Positions 8,415 to 15,918 of a DNA stretch of 64,000 nucleotides are shown here, piece after piece. Origin of the DNA: an uncultured Prevotellaceae bacterium (GTDB lineage Bacteria > Bacteroidota > Bacteroidia > Bacteroidales > Muribaculaceae); the NCBI GenBank assembly GCA_946406035.1, contig CAMJJG010000003.1:1-64000 (forward strand), in the 5' to 3' direction. The notes under the pieces are model-generated. The model did not search any database. It was not told the origin of the DNA and saw only the letters and a list, made by a program, of their open reading frames with translations. Every line of letters starts with the position of its first letter. Position 1 is the stretch's first letter. The position numbers were made by a program, and so were the translations under genes.

Positions 8415-9842
8415 TCACTCGGGAGTCATGACAATCTCGAGCATGTGGCCTGTTGCCACCAGTTCGCGGGCAAAGGCTGAGATGTCCTCGGCAGTGAGGG
8501 ACTTGATGAACGGCACGTCGTCCTGGTCGATGTCAACCTCACCGGTCGAGGCATAGTGCTGGAGGGTACGTACCCATTTCCAGTCACCGGTCTTGTTCTT
8601 GTAATTTTCACGGGACTGGATCATCTCCTTCTTGAACTCTTCAATGCTGGCCTCATCGATGTGCTCACAGGCTTTTTCCATCTCCTCCTTCAGGATGTGG
8701 ACTGCCTCGTCGGCAAATTCTGGCTTGACGGTGACAAAGGCGTGTACCTCGGTGAACGGTCTGTCACCTTCCAGGTAATGCTGGTGGTTGCCTCCCACGG
8801 GGTGATAGGCATCGCCGTTGTCCACTCTGATCCTTTCGCGGTGCCGTTCAAACTTGAGGTAGTCGCTCAAGAACCTCGCCTTGATCTCATTCTCATCGCT
8901 ATATGGAATCTGGGTGTTGATCCACCTGATGTTGATCGAGGCTCGGGGAGTCTCCATCTTGTGGGTGAAGTGGCAGATGACGTCCCGCTGGGGGTGGGTA
9001 GTGACATTGACCCAATTGGACTTCACGCCCTTGTTGGCCGGCAGCGAGGCGATGTATCGCTCGATATAGGGACGAATTGTGGACTCGTCCACAGGGCCGA
9101 CGATCACAAAGGTGTATCCAGCGGCATTGGCAGTGCGCTCCCTGGCAATCTCAACGATGCGGTCATAGTTGAGTCGTGCTATATCGGTTGACTTGAAGAT
9201 CTTGTAGCGCCAGTTGTGGTCATACGAGACACTCATGATAGAGTCCATAAATACATTCTCCTGGAAAAACAGGTCATCGGTAGCCTGCTCGCCCTCCTGG
9301 AGTTCCTTCTCCATAGCCTTGATGAGCGTGTTGTAGTTATTTTCGTCCATTGTCACATCGGTGAACTGCAAGTATATGAGTTGGAACAAGGTCTCCAAGT
9401 CCTTGACTGAAGAGTTGCCGCTGACTCGGTCTTCATAGGTGTCCATGGACTGGAAAACTTCTATCTTATTACCCGAGTTGTTTTGTATCCACTCATTGTT
9501 GCGGCCCGCCCAATTCCACTGGCTGAAGAAGGCGTTGAACTTCTCGCAGTTTGCCCAGTCCTTTTCACCATAGAGCGAACTGCCACCGCGCTGAGTTGCG
9601 CTAATCATGACCTCATCTTCTCTTGAATCGGTGGGTTTGAACAGCACACGCACGCCATTGCTCAACTCCAGGTCCTTAACGCCCAGCGCTTCAATATTGG
9701 TTTCCTTGACGATTTTTCCCTTCTTGGGCAATTTGGAGATCAGTGATTTTTGCTTAGTGTTATTGGCCATCACCACGTTGGCACTTAACACTGCCGGCAG
9801 TAGCAGCAGTGCAATGATAAAACTCTTTATTTTCATAGTCAT
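8415..9842 (-). CDS. Secreted M16 (insulinase-like) C-terminal-half protein, no zinc motif
   Basis: 475 residues. Signal peptide at about 1-26 (IIALLLLPAVLSANVVMA). The body resembles the C-terminal half of PqqL-type M16 peptidases: LELSNGVRVLFKPTDSREDEVMISATQRGGSSLY, then AGYTFVIVGPVDESTIRPYIERYIASLP (typical M16 C-lobe) and MVTPE-type end. No HXXEH zinc signature is present anywhere, whereas a full PqqL-like protein of about 900 residues has it in its N-terminal half. So this is a stand-alone, probably non-proteolytic half, possibly a partner for another M16 protein or a remnant of a longer gene joined to a signal peptide. Start may be Met1 or Met3 (9836). Confidence 0.8.
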   Translation of the reverse strand: MTMKIKSFIIALLLLPAVLSANVVMANNTKQKSLISKLPKKGKIVKETNIEALGVKDLELSNGVRVLFKPTDSREDEVMISATQRGGSSLYGEKDWANCEKFNAFFSQWNWAGRNNEWIQNNSGNKIEVFQSMDTYEDRVSGNSSVKDLETLFQLIYLQFTDVTMDENNYNTLIKAMEKELQEGEQATDDLFFQENVFMDSIMSVSYDHNWRYKIFKSTDIARLNYDRIVEIARERTANAAGYTFVIVGPVDESTIRPYIERYIASLPANKGVKSNWVNVTTHPQRDVICHFTHKMETPRASINIRWINTQIPYSDENEIKARFLSDYLKFERHRERIRVDNGDAYHPVGGNHQHYLEGDRPFTEVHAFVTVKPEFADEAVHILKEEMEKACEHIDEASIEEFKKEMIQSRENYKNKTGDWKWVRTLQHYASTGEVDIDQDDVPFIKSLTAEDISAFARELVATGHMLEIVMTPE

Positions 9843-9909
9843 TACGGTTTAATGAATAATAATTTTCTCATTTTGGGGCAGGAAGGGGGCACTTCCCGTC
9901 TGCCCGATG

Positions 9910-9917
9910 CAAAAGTA
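9910..9917 (-). promoter_or_regulatory. -7 box of the M16-like gene
   Basis: Minus strand reads TACTTTTG (TAnnTTTG), about 70 bp upstream of the start codon. No clear -33 box. Confidence 0.5.
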
Positions 9918-10084
9918 AAGCAAAACTCACATAGAAGTCTAATTTTTTGTTAAAAAAATAGATTGTCTATTATTTTTTCATGATAATGTCAAATTATTTT
10001 ACACTCATGTATGATTCTTGGGCAGAATTGTAATTATGATATTTATTGTCTTCCTTTTTATCATTGTCGTAGTGACCTTGCCCG

Positions 10085-12106
10085 CTAGAAGTCGAAGCCC
10101 AGGGAGATGTAGGGATAGACCTGGTGGGTGAAATTGCTCCAGCTCAGCGAGGCACCCAGCGGGCCGACGATGCTGTTGTAGCAATAGCCTACCTGTGCGC
10201 CCCAGATGGGCTTGCGGTCAAAGATGTCGCCCAGCTTGTCGTTATGCTCGGCGACCTGGCCCTTGACGATGACGTAGTGCTCCTGGAACACACGTTGCTG
10301 CAACTTGAAACCCGCCACGAGCAGCTTGCTGTCCATGACATGGCAGTGGCCGAATCCTGCAAAAGGCAGTTGCTGCGGGTAGTAGATGCCGAAGCGGTTG
10401 CCTCCCATCATGTTGGCGGCGGTGGCGGGGACATCCTTGCCGAACATCAGCCGCCCATAGACCATGGGTTGCAGGTGGGTCGTGCGGGACAGTGGCACTG
10501 TCAAGCGCCATTGGGCAGTTACCTCGCTCATGCCAGCGTGACCCTTCCATCGGGCAAAGTTGTCGGTGAAGTAGGCATAGGACACGTCGGCGCGCATACC
10601 CTTCTGGGTAAAGTACCAGTTGTCCTCGGTGTTGTATTGGGCCGTGGCATGGTAACTGAAGTAATATTCATTCTTGCTGAAGTCGCTCACGCTGTACTCA
10701 TTGCTCAACACATCATAGTTGCGGTAATGTTCCCATCCCAGGCCTAGTTCCACGTTCAAGTTGAGGGCGTCGAGCGAGAGCAGGGTGGCGTTGGCGCGCT
10801 GGTAGAGGAACAGCAGGTTGTCGCTGCGGTGATTGCGCTGGTACAGGTTGAAGTCGTTGTGCCAGATTTCATAAGAGAGGCCGATGCGGCGGTGAGGCTT
10901 CAGGCTGGTGCTCCATTCCACGCGACCCATTGTGCGGCGGCCCAGCCTGAGGGTGAGATCCAACTTGTGGTCCAACCTGTTGCCGAAGTAATATGTCGCG
11001 CCTATCTGGGCGGCCACTAGCTCTTCAATGTCATAGCGCACTCCCAGGCTTGCTTTAATCGAGTTGCGGGCGTTTTCTTCCTGGGCGAGTTTGATGTCCT
11101 CGGTATTATCGACATCGTCCAGGTGGATGTAACTGTATTCGGGCCGGTAGTCTTCAGGCACGCCAGCCTGCCGCTTGAGCGCCTTGATTGACGCCATCTG
11201 GGCGCGGGCAGCATCCTCGCCGCGGTTAATCAGGTTGCGGATGGCCGAGTGGTAGAAGTCGGCTGCAGAGTATCCCCTGGTGGGGACATGAATGACCAGA
11301 TCGCACAGTTTCTCGTTCTCCTCGCTGCGCTGGTGGATGTCGCTGCCCATCGAGCGCTCCAGGATGTCTGACAATGAGAAGTAATTATCGTTGATGCCCA
11401 GGTCGGTCACGACACCGATGACGATGTCGGCACCCATCTTGCGGGCCAGGTCGGCCGGGAAGTTGTTCTTGGTGCCGCCGTCAACCAGCACATAGGGCTC
11501 CATCCTCACGGGGGCAAACACGCCTGGCACAGCCATACTCGCACGGATCGAAGTGGCCAGGGAGCCATGGTCGAGCACTACCTCGCTGTCGGTGACCAGG
11601 TCGGTGGCTACACAGCCAAAGGGGCGCGGCAGCGACTTGAAGTCGATGTTATCACTCTGGCGCAGGTATTGGCGCAGGGTGTTCTCGATGTTGGTGCCGC
11701 GTATCAGGCCTCCAGCCAGCGAGTCCTTGCTGTGGTCGAGGAAGATGCGGTAGTCCAGCAGGTAGATGTTCTGACGCTCTCGCTCGTCAAGGGTCTGGTT
11801 TCTCATCGACAATCGGTCGCGCAGCATGTCGCCCCAGTCGATGCCGTTGATAAAGGTTTCGATGTCGGTCGCATCATATCCCACGGCATACAGGCCGCCG
11901 ATGATGGCACCCATCGAGGTGCCGGTCACCATGTCGATGGGTATTCCGGCCTCTTCCAGCACCTTGAGGGCTCCGATGTGTATGGTTCCTAACGCGCCGC
12001 CACCACACAGGACAACGGCAACCTTCTTGCGCTCTTGAAGTGCTGGCTGGGCCACGATACCAAGGGCCGTCAGTAACAAGAGCAGTATGGATAAGGCTCT
12101 TTTCAT
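10085..12106 (-). CDS. Patatin-like phospholipase with C-terminal Omp85-type beta-barrel
   Basis: 673 residues with signal peptide (about 1-19, ending in GIVAQ). The patatin domain has the oxyanion motif GGGALG (35-40), nucleophile elbow GTSMG with Ser64, and catalytic DGG with Asp209, so the Ser-Asp dyad is intact. After a POTRA-like linker (about 300-360), the C-terminal 300 residues show alternating beta-barrel patterns (RRTMGRVEWSTSLKP, MGGNRFGIYYP) and end in a typical aromatic terminus (GFDF). This PlpD/RssA-like architecture places a lipase domain on an outer membrane barrel. Role in phospholipid turnover is inferred. It is divergent from the dTDP-glucose dehydratase gene. Confidence 0.9.
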   Translation of the reverse strand: MKRALSILLLLLTALGIVAQPALQERKKVAVVLCGGGALGTIHIGALKVLEEAGIPIDMVTGTSMGAIIGGLYAVGYDATDIETFINGIDWGDMLRDRLSMRNQTLDERERQNIYLLDYRIFLDHSKDSLAGGLIRGTNIENTLRQYLRQSDNIDFKSLPRPFGCVATDLVTDSEVVLDHGSLATSIRASMAVPGVFAPVRMEPYVLVDGGTKNNFPADLARKMGADIVIGVVTDLGINDNYFSLSDILERSMGSDIHQRSEENEKLCDLVIHVPTRGYSAADFYHSAIRNLINRGEDAARAQMASIKALKRQAGVPEDYRPEYSYIHLDDVDNTEDIKLAQEENARNSIKASLGVRYDIEELVAAQIGATYYFGNRLDHKLDLTLRLGRRTMGRVEWSTSLKPHRRIGLSYEIWHNDFNLYQRNHRSDNLLFLYQRANATLLSLDALNLNVELGLGWEHYRNYDVLSNEYSVSDFSKNEYYFSYHATAQYNTEDNWYFTQKGMRADVSYAYFTDNFARWKGHAGMSEVTAQWRLTVPLSRTTHLQPMVYGRLMFGKDVPATAANMMGGNRFGIYYPQQLPFAGFGHCHVMDSKLLVAGFKLQQRVFQEHYVIVKGQVAEHNDKLGDIFDRKPIWGAQVGYCYNSIVGPLGASLSWSNFTHQVYPYISLGFDF

Positions 12107-12128
12107 GCGAGTTTTTTTTAATAATCCA

Positions 12129-12136
12129 CAAATTTA
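12129..12136 (-). promoter_or_regulatory. -7 box of the patatin gene
   Basis: Minus strand TAAATTTG, 23 bp before the start codon. Confidence 0.5.
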
Positions 12137-12149
12137 CATCATTTTTTGC

Positions 12150-12157
12150 TACCTTTG
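12150..12157 (+). promoter_or_regulatory. -7 box of rfbB
   Basis: TACCTTTG followed by GC, a strong match to the Bacteroidetes -7 box, 27 bp before the ATG. No TTTG -33 box at the expected distance. Confidence 0.6.
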
Positions 12158-12184
12158 CGCAATAACTAGTAAAATGATTGCAAG

Positions 12185-13384
12185 ATGAAGACTTATCTCG
12201 TGACAGGAGCCGCCGGCTTCATTGGCTCAAACTTTGTGAAATACATCCTCGACAAGTATGGCGACAACATCGAGGTCATCATCCTCGATGCCTTGACCTA
12301 TGCTGGCAACTTGGCCTCGATCAAGACGGAAATCGAGCGCTCTAACGTCACCTTTGTCCGTGGCGACGTGCGAGACCGCGAACTGGTCCAGGGCATCATG
12401 CGGGACAACGATGTGGATTACATCGTCAACTTTGCCGCCGAGAGCCACGTGGACCGCAGCATCACCAATCCGCGCCTGTTCCTCGAGGTCAACATCCTGG
12501 GCACCCAGAACATGCTCGACTGTGCCCGCGAGGCCTGGTTCACGGGCAAGGACGCGCAGGGACGCAACACCTACGCTCCGGGCAAGAAATACTTGCAGAT
12601 CTCGACCGACGAGGTCTATGGCTCGCTCAGCAAGGACTACGACGAGCCCCACGAGCTCGAGGTGAGTGACGACGTGCGTGAGGTCATCGAGGGTCGCACC
12701 GACCTCAAGACCTATGGTCGCCGTTTCTTCACCGAGGAGACACCCCTGGCACCGCGCTCGCCCTACTCGGCCAGCAAGACCAGTGCCGACCTCATCACGA
12801 TGGCCTATCACGAGACCTACGGCCTGCCCGTCAACATCACCCGTTGCAGCAACAACTACGGCCCCTACCATTTCCCCGAGAAGTTGATTCCATTGATTAT
12901 CAAGAACATCCTTGAGGGTAAGAAACTGCCCGTGTACGGCAAGGGCGAGAACGTGCGCGACTGGCTCTATGTCGAGGACCACTGCAAGGGCATCGACCTG
13001 GTGCTGCGCCAGGGCACCGTCGGTGAGGTGTACAACATCGGCGGCTTCAACGAGGAGAGCAATATCAACATCGTCAAGCAAGTCATCGCCATCATCGCCC
13101 GCATCATGCGCGAGGAGCCCCGCTACCAGCAACTGTTGAAGTGTGACCTTGACGTGATCAACGATAATCTCATCGAGTTTGTCACCGACCGTCCCGGCCA
13201 CGACATGCGATACGCCATCGACCCCAGCAAGATTGCGCGCGAGTTGGGTTGGTACCCCGAGACCCCCTTCACCGTGGGCATCGAGAAGACCATCCGCTGG
13301 AATCTCGACCATCAGCCCTGGGTGCAGAGTGTCACCAGCGGCGACTACCAGCGCTATTACGACGAGATGTACGGCAACCGATAA
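12185..13384 (+). CDS. rfbB: dTDP-glucose 4,6-dehydratase
   Basis: Short-chain dehydrogenase/reductase of nucleotide-sugar metabolism, converting dTDP-glucose to dTDP-4-keto-6-deoxyglucose on the way to dTDP-rhamnose. NAD-binding VTGAAGFIGSNF at residues 6-17, DVDYIVNFAAESHVDRSI, STDEVYGSL (catalytic Thr/Asp-Glu region) and YSASK (catalytic Tyr/Lys). The length of 399 is longer than the usual 350 or so because of inserts around residues 115-135 and 160-185, seen in Bacteroidales members as far as I recall. It is separated from other rfb genes in this window. A small hypothetical gene follows after 12 bp, likely co-transcribed. Confidence 0.92.
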   Translation: MKTYLVTGAAGFIGSNFVKYILDKYGDNIEVIILDALTYAGNLASIKTEIERSNVTFVRGDVRDRELVQGIMRDNDVDYIVNFAAESHVDRSITNPRLFLEVNILGTQNMLDCAREAWFTGKDAQGRNTYAPGKKYLQISTDEVYGSLSKDYDEPHELEVSDDVREVIEGRTDLKTYGRRFFTEETPLAPRSPYSASKTSADLITMAYHETYGLPVNITRCSNNYGPYHFPEKLIPLIIKNILEGKKLPVYGKGENVRDWLYVEDHCKGIDLVLRQGTVGEVYNIGGFNEESNINIVKQVIAIIARIMREEPRYQQLLKCDLDVINDNLIEFVTDRPGHDMRYAIDPSKIARELGWYPETPFTVGIEKTIRWNLDHQPWVQSVTSGDYQRYYDEMYGNR

Positions 13385-13396
13385 AAACCCCATGAA

Positions 13397-13624
13397 ATGA
13401 AGTATCGGGTAGTTTTTGAGTTCCAGAGCGAGGACTCGGCGATGAGCGACGTGTATAACTGCAAGGACGAGCAGGCAGCGCAGGAGAAATTTGCTGAGCT
13501 ACGCGATAGTCTGGAACATGCCGTTGACGCCTCTACATGCGAGGTGATCGACGACCCCAATCACTATAGCGTCATCAACCGCGAGGAGGGCATCTACGGC
13601 TACGTGCGCCTGCTTGAAGGCTAG
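13397..13624 (+). CDS. Small hypothetical protein (75 residues)
   Basis: 75 residues, acidic, no signal peptide or membrane segment: begins MKYRVVFEFQSEDSAM and ends YGYVRLLEG. It looks like a compact alpha/beta cytosolic protein, but I do not recognise the family. It starts 12 bp after rfbB and probably shares its mRNA. Its TAG stop lies on the palindrome CTAG at 13621-13624, which is also the TAG stop of the convergent response-regulator gene, so the two genes overlap by four bases. Confidence 0.65.
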   Translation: MKYRVVFEFQSEDSAMSDVYNCKDEQAAQEKFAELRDSLEHAVDASTCEVIDDPNHYSVINREEGIYGYVRLLEG

Positions 13625-14325
13625 TCGCTGGTGATGAGCTTGTAACCGATGCCGCGCACGTTGACAATGCGCAGCGACGGGTCTTGGCCCAGCCGGTGCC
13701 GCAACTTGGTGATAAACACGTGCAGGCTCTTGTTGTTGAAGAAACTGTCGTCGCCCCACAACTCCAGCAGCAGCGACTGCGAGGTGACCACTTCGCTGGG
13801 GTGCAGGCACAATCGCCGCAGGATTTCACTCTCACGGTAGGACAGTTCGGCGCGGTTGCCCGTGGGTACATGGGTCAGCCGCTGGACAACGGCATCAAAC
13901 AGGTATTGACCGATTGTGAAGCGCTCGGCCTCTATAGGCTGTTGCGTGACTGTACACGCGCGTCCCAGCAATGCCTTGATGCGCACAATGAGCTCCTGCA
14001 TCCCGAAGGGCTTCTTCAGGTAATCGTTAGCGCCCATCTCAAAGCCGTGGACCACATCGCCCACTGCCGACCGTGCCGTGAGGAATATGACAGGTGTCTG
14101 GTGGTCGGTTTTGCGGATGCGTTTCACCATCTCGTAGCCGTCAAGTCGTGGCATCATCACGTCGGCAACTATCACATCGGGCTTGTGGCTGTGAAATAAC
14201 GCTAATGCTTCCTCTCCATCACCTGCAACGGTGACATGGAAGCCCTGGCCATCCAGGGTGTCCTTGATGATCATGGCCAGGGTGCGCTCGTCCTCGGCCA
14301 GCAGTATGTTGATGGGCTCGCTCAT
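13621..14325 (-). CDS. rprY: OmpR-family response regulator (RprY-like)
   Basis: 234 residues. The receiver domain (about 5-120) has acidic pocket Glu11-Asp12, phosphoacceptor Asp55 in VIVADVMMPRLDGYE, Thr83 and Lys105 in YLKKPF. The C-terminal winged helix (about 135-232) has YRESEILRRLCLHPSEVVTS and VFITKLRHRLGQDPSLRIVNVRGIGYKL, typical of OmpR/PhoB. It overlaps the upstream kinase gene by four bases, so the pair is co-translated. The likely target is the repeat array at 15816-15859 between the kinase and the TonB-type gene. The name follows the Bacteroides rprXY pair by similarity of arrangement and motif; the precise orthology is inferred. Confidence 0.9.
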   Translation of the reverse strand: MSEPINILLAEDERTLAMIIKDTLDGQGFHVTVAGDGEEALALFHSHKPDVIVADVMMPRLDGYEMVKRIRKTDHQTPVIFLTARSAVGDVVHGFEMGANDYLKKPFGMQELIVRIKALLGRACTVTQQPIEAERFTIGQYLFDAVVQRLTHVPTGNRAELSYRESEILRRLCLHPSEVVTSQSLLLELWGDDSFFNNKSLHVFITKLRHRLGQDPSLRIVNVRGIGYKLITSD

Positions 14326-15773
14326 GTGAGATTTATTGTAAATGTCGTTCCCTTGCCCTTGGCGCTCGTGGCGTTGATTGTCCAGCCGTGCTTCTCGACC
14401 ATCGTCTTGACATAGAACAGGCCCAGTCCATAGCCCTTGATGTCGTGTACGTCTCCCGTGGGTACACGATAGAATTTGTCATAGATGTGAGGCAGCTTGT
14501 CTGCCGCGATGCCCATGCCGTGGTCGGTAACGCTGATCATGTCGGCATTAGCGTTGATCTCGATGGTTGCCTCGCAGCCTGAATACTTGATGGCATTGTC
14601 GATCAGGTTATTCAAGATATTGCTCAGGTGGGCACGGTCGGCCTGCACAGTCAAGCATTCAGGCTCGATGTGGGTGCTGAATGTGACCGGTTTGTCGGCT
14701 TTTAACAGCTGTTGCTCAATGACAGGTTGCAGCAGCTCGGCGACATTGACCGACTCGACGTTGAGCTTGAATTGTCGCCGCCGTTCCATGCTCATCGACA
14801 GGATCTGCTCGACCATGCCGCTCAAGCGTTCCAGTTGCTGGCGGCAAAGGGCCAAGTAGTGGCGGCGCTTTTGCTCATCGGCCTGCTGGTCGAAGTTGAG
14901 CAGTGCGTCGTTGGCGGCATAGGCCACAGCGATGGGCGTTTTCAGCTCGTGGGTGATGTTGTTGGTGAAGTCGGTCTTCATCTCGTCGAGCGTGCGTTGC
15001 TTGAGTATCGTCCTGATCAAGTAATAAAATGCCAGCCCCAATAGCAGCACAATGAGTCCCGAGGCTGTCAATATTCCCGCCATCTCATGCAGTACATGGG
15101 TTGTCGTGGGCTCGATGGTGAGCACATAGCGCCCGTAATTGGCCCAGTTGTGCTCAAACTGTCTCGCATTGCTCGAGGGCTTGTATCCTGGTGTCGTGTG
15201 GCTGTAAACGGTGTCGTTCTTGATGCAGACCAATTGATGCTTGCCACTGAGCCCCAGTTGCTGCAGGCCTGCAGTGAGTAAGGAGTCATATTTCTCATAT
15301 CGGGTGCCCTCAAAACGGTCCACGCTCAGGTGCAGCCCCTGCTGGATCATCGTCGCCAGCTCGGTAAGGGATATCTGGTCCTCGAGCATCTTCATGAATG
15401 CGCTGTCTCCGTCGCCAGCTGTGCTATCGCTGTCGGCACCAGGGCTGGAGCGCATCACTACGCCCGTCTGTTGCTCCAGCTTCTCGCCATCGACTGTGAC
15501 CCTAGTTGTTGTCGTGGCTTTGGTAACGATGCTGCCGTCATTATCAACGCCGGCGGTGATGTCCATCATCCCGTGAGGCCCGTTCTCCTCAATGCTCTTG
15601 AGCCGCAGGAACACCTCCTTGAGGTCGGCCACGCGCATGGCCTCACGGATGTCGTTGTCCAGCTGTTCCTCTATGGTGAAATGCAGCTGCTCCAGCCAGT
15701 AAGCCTGATAAGCAGCGACACCCAGCAGCGCCACAACCACCAGCACAGCAATATATTTTAACCTTACATTCAT
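14322..15773 (-). CDS. rprX: Sensor histidine kinase (RprX-like)
   Basis: 483 residues from the ATG at 15773. An in-frame TTG at 15782 lies inside the -7 box and is rejected. First membrane segment about 7-24, a periplasmic sensor part about 30-228 without a recognisable domain, second membrane segment about 231-253. Then HisKA with NITHELKTPIAVAYA (His275) and an HATPase domain with N box NLIDNAIKYS, G1 VTDHGMGI and G2 GYGLGLFYVKTMVEKHG. Inner membrane kinase that phosphorylates the response regulator encoded by the overlapping next gene. The stimulus is not evident. It is divergent from a TonB-type outer membrane protein, a common partner arrangement. Confidence 0.9.
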   Translation of the reverse strand: MNVRLKYIAVLVVVALLGVAAYQAYWLEQLHFTIEEQLDNDIREAMRVADLKEVFLRLKSIEENGPHGMMDITAGVDNDGSIVTKATTTTRVTVDGEKLEQQTGVVMRSSPGADSDSTAGDGDSAFMKMLEDQISLTELATMIQQGLHLSVDRFEGTRYEKYDSLLTAGLQQLGLSGKHQLVCIKNDTVYSHTTPGYKPSSNARQFEHNWANYGRYVLTIEPTTTHVLHEMAGILTASGLIVLLLGLAFYYLIRTILKQRTLDEMKTDFTNNITHELKTPIAVAYAANDALLNFDQQADEQKRRHYLALCRQQLERLSGMVEQILSMSMERRRQFKLNVESVNVAELLQPVIEQQLLKADKPVTFSTHIEPECLTVQADRAHLSNILNNLIDNAIKYSGCEATIEINANADMISVTDHGMGIAADKLPHIYDKFYRVPTGDVHDIKGYGLGLFYVKTMVEKHGWTINATSAKGKGTTFTINLT

Positions 15774-15779
15774 CACCTG

Positions 15780-15787
15780 CAAAAGTA
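15780..15787 (-). promoter_or_regulatory. -7 box of the rprXY operon
   Basis: Minus strand TACTTTTG ending only 6 bp before the ATG at 15773, implying a very short or absent 5' leader. Confidence 0.5.
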
Positions 15788-15815
15788 CACAAATAACTCA
15801 TTAGTCCTCATCTCC

Positions 15816-15859
15816 GTTAAGACTAAATAAGTTTTTGGTTAAGACTTGGTAAGTCACAC
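15816..15859. promoter_or_regulatory. Four 11-bp direct repeats, probable response-regulator binding array
   Basis: Units GTTAAGACTAA (15816), ATAAGTTTTTG (15827), GTTAAGACTTG (15838) and GTAAGTCACAC (15849) lie head to tail with 11-bp period. The first and third share GTTAAGACT exactly, 22 bp apart. OmpR/PhoB proteins bind such 11-bp direct repeats. The array sits upstream of both divergent promoters. Confidence 0.55.
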
Positions 15860-15886
15860 GCGAACGACAGAATAGAAAGTCGAGAG

Positions 15887-15894
15887 TACTTTTG
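15887..15894 (+). promoter_or_regulatory. -7 box of the TonB-type barrel gene
   Basis: TACTTTTG followed by CC, 24 bp before the ATG at 15919. The direct-repeat array ends 27 bp upstream, in the position expected for an activator. Confidence 0.6.
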
Positions 15895-15918
15895 CCGCCG
15901 AAATCAATAATAACCTAG

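Noticed and set aside
12227-13393. 388-codon frame antisense to rfbB, and similar long antisense frames over the AKR, kdd, kamA, kamD, etfA and htpG genes
   Set aside because: All mirror genes with strong family motifs on the other strand and have no motifs, promoters or start context of their own.
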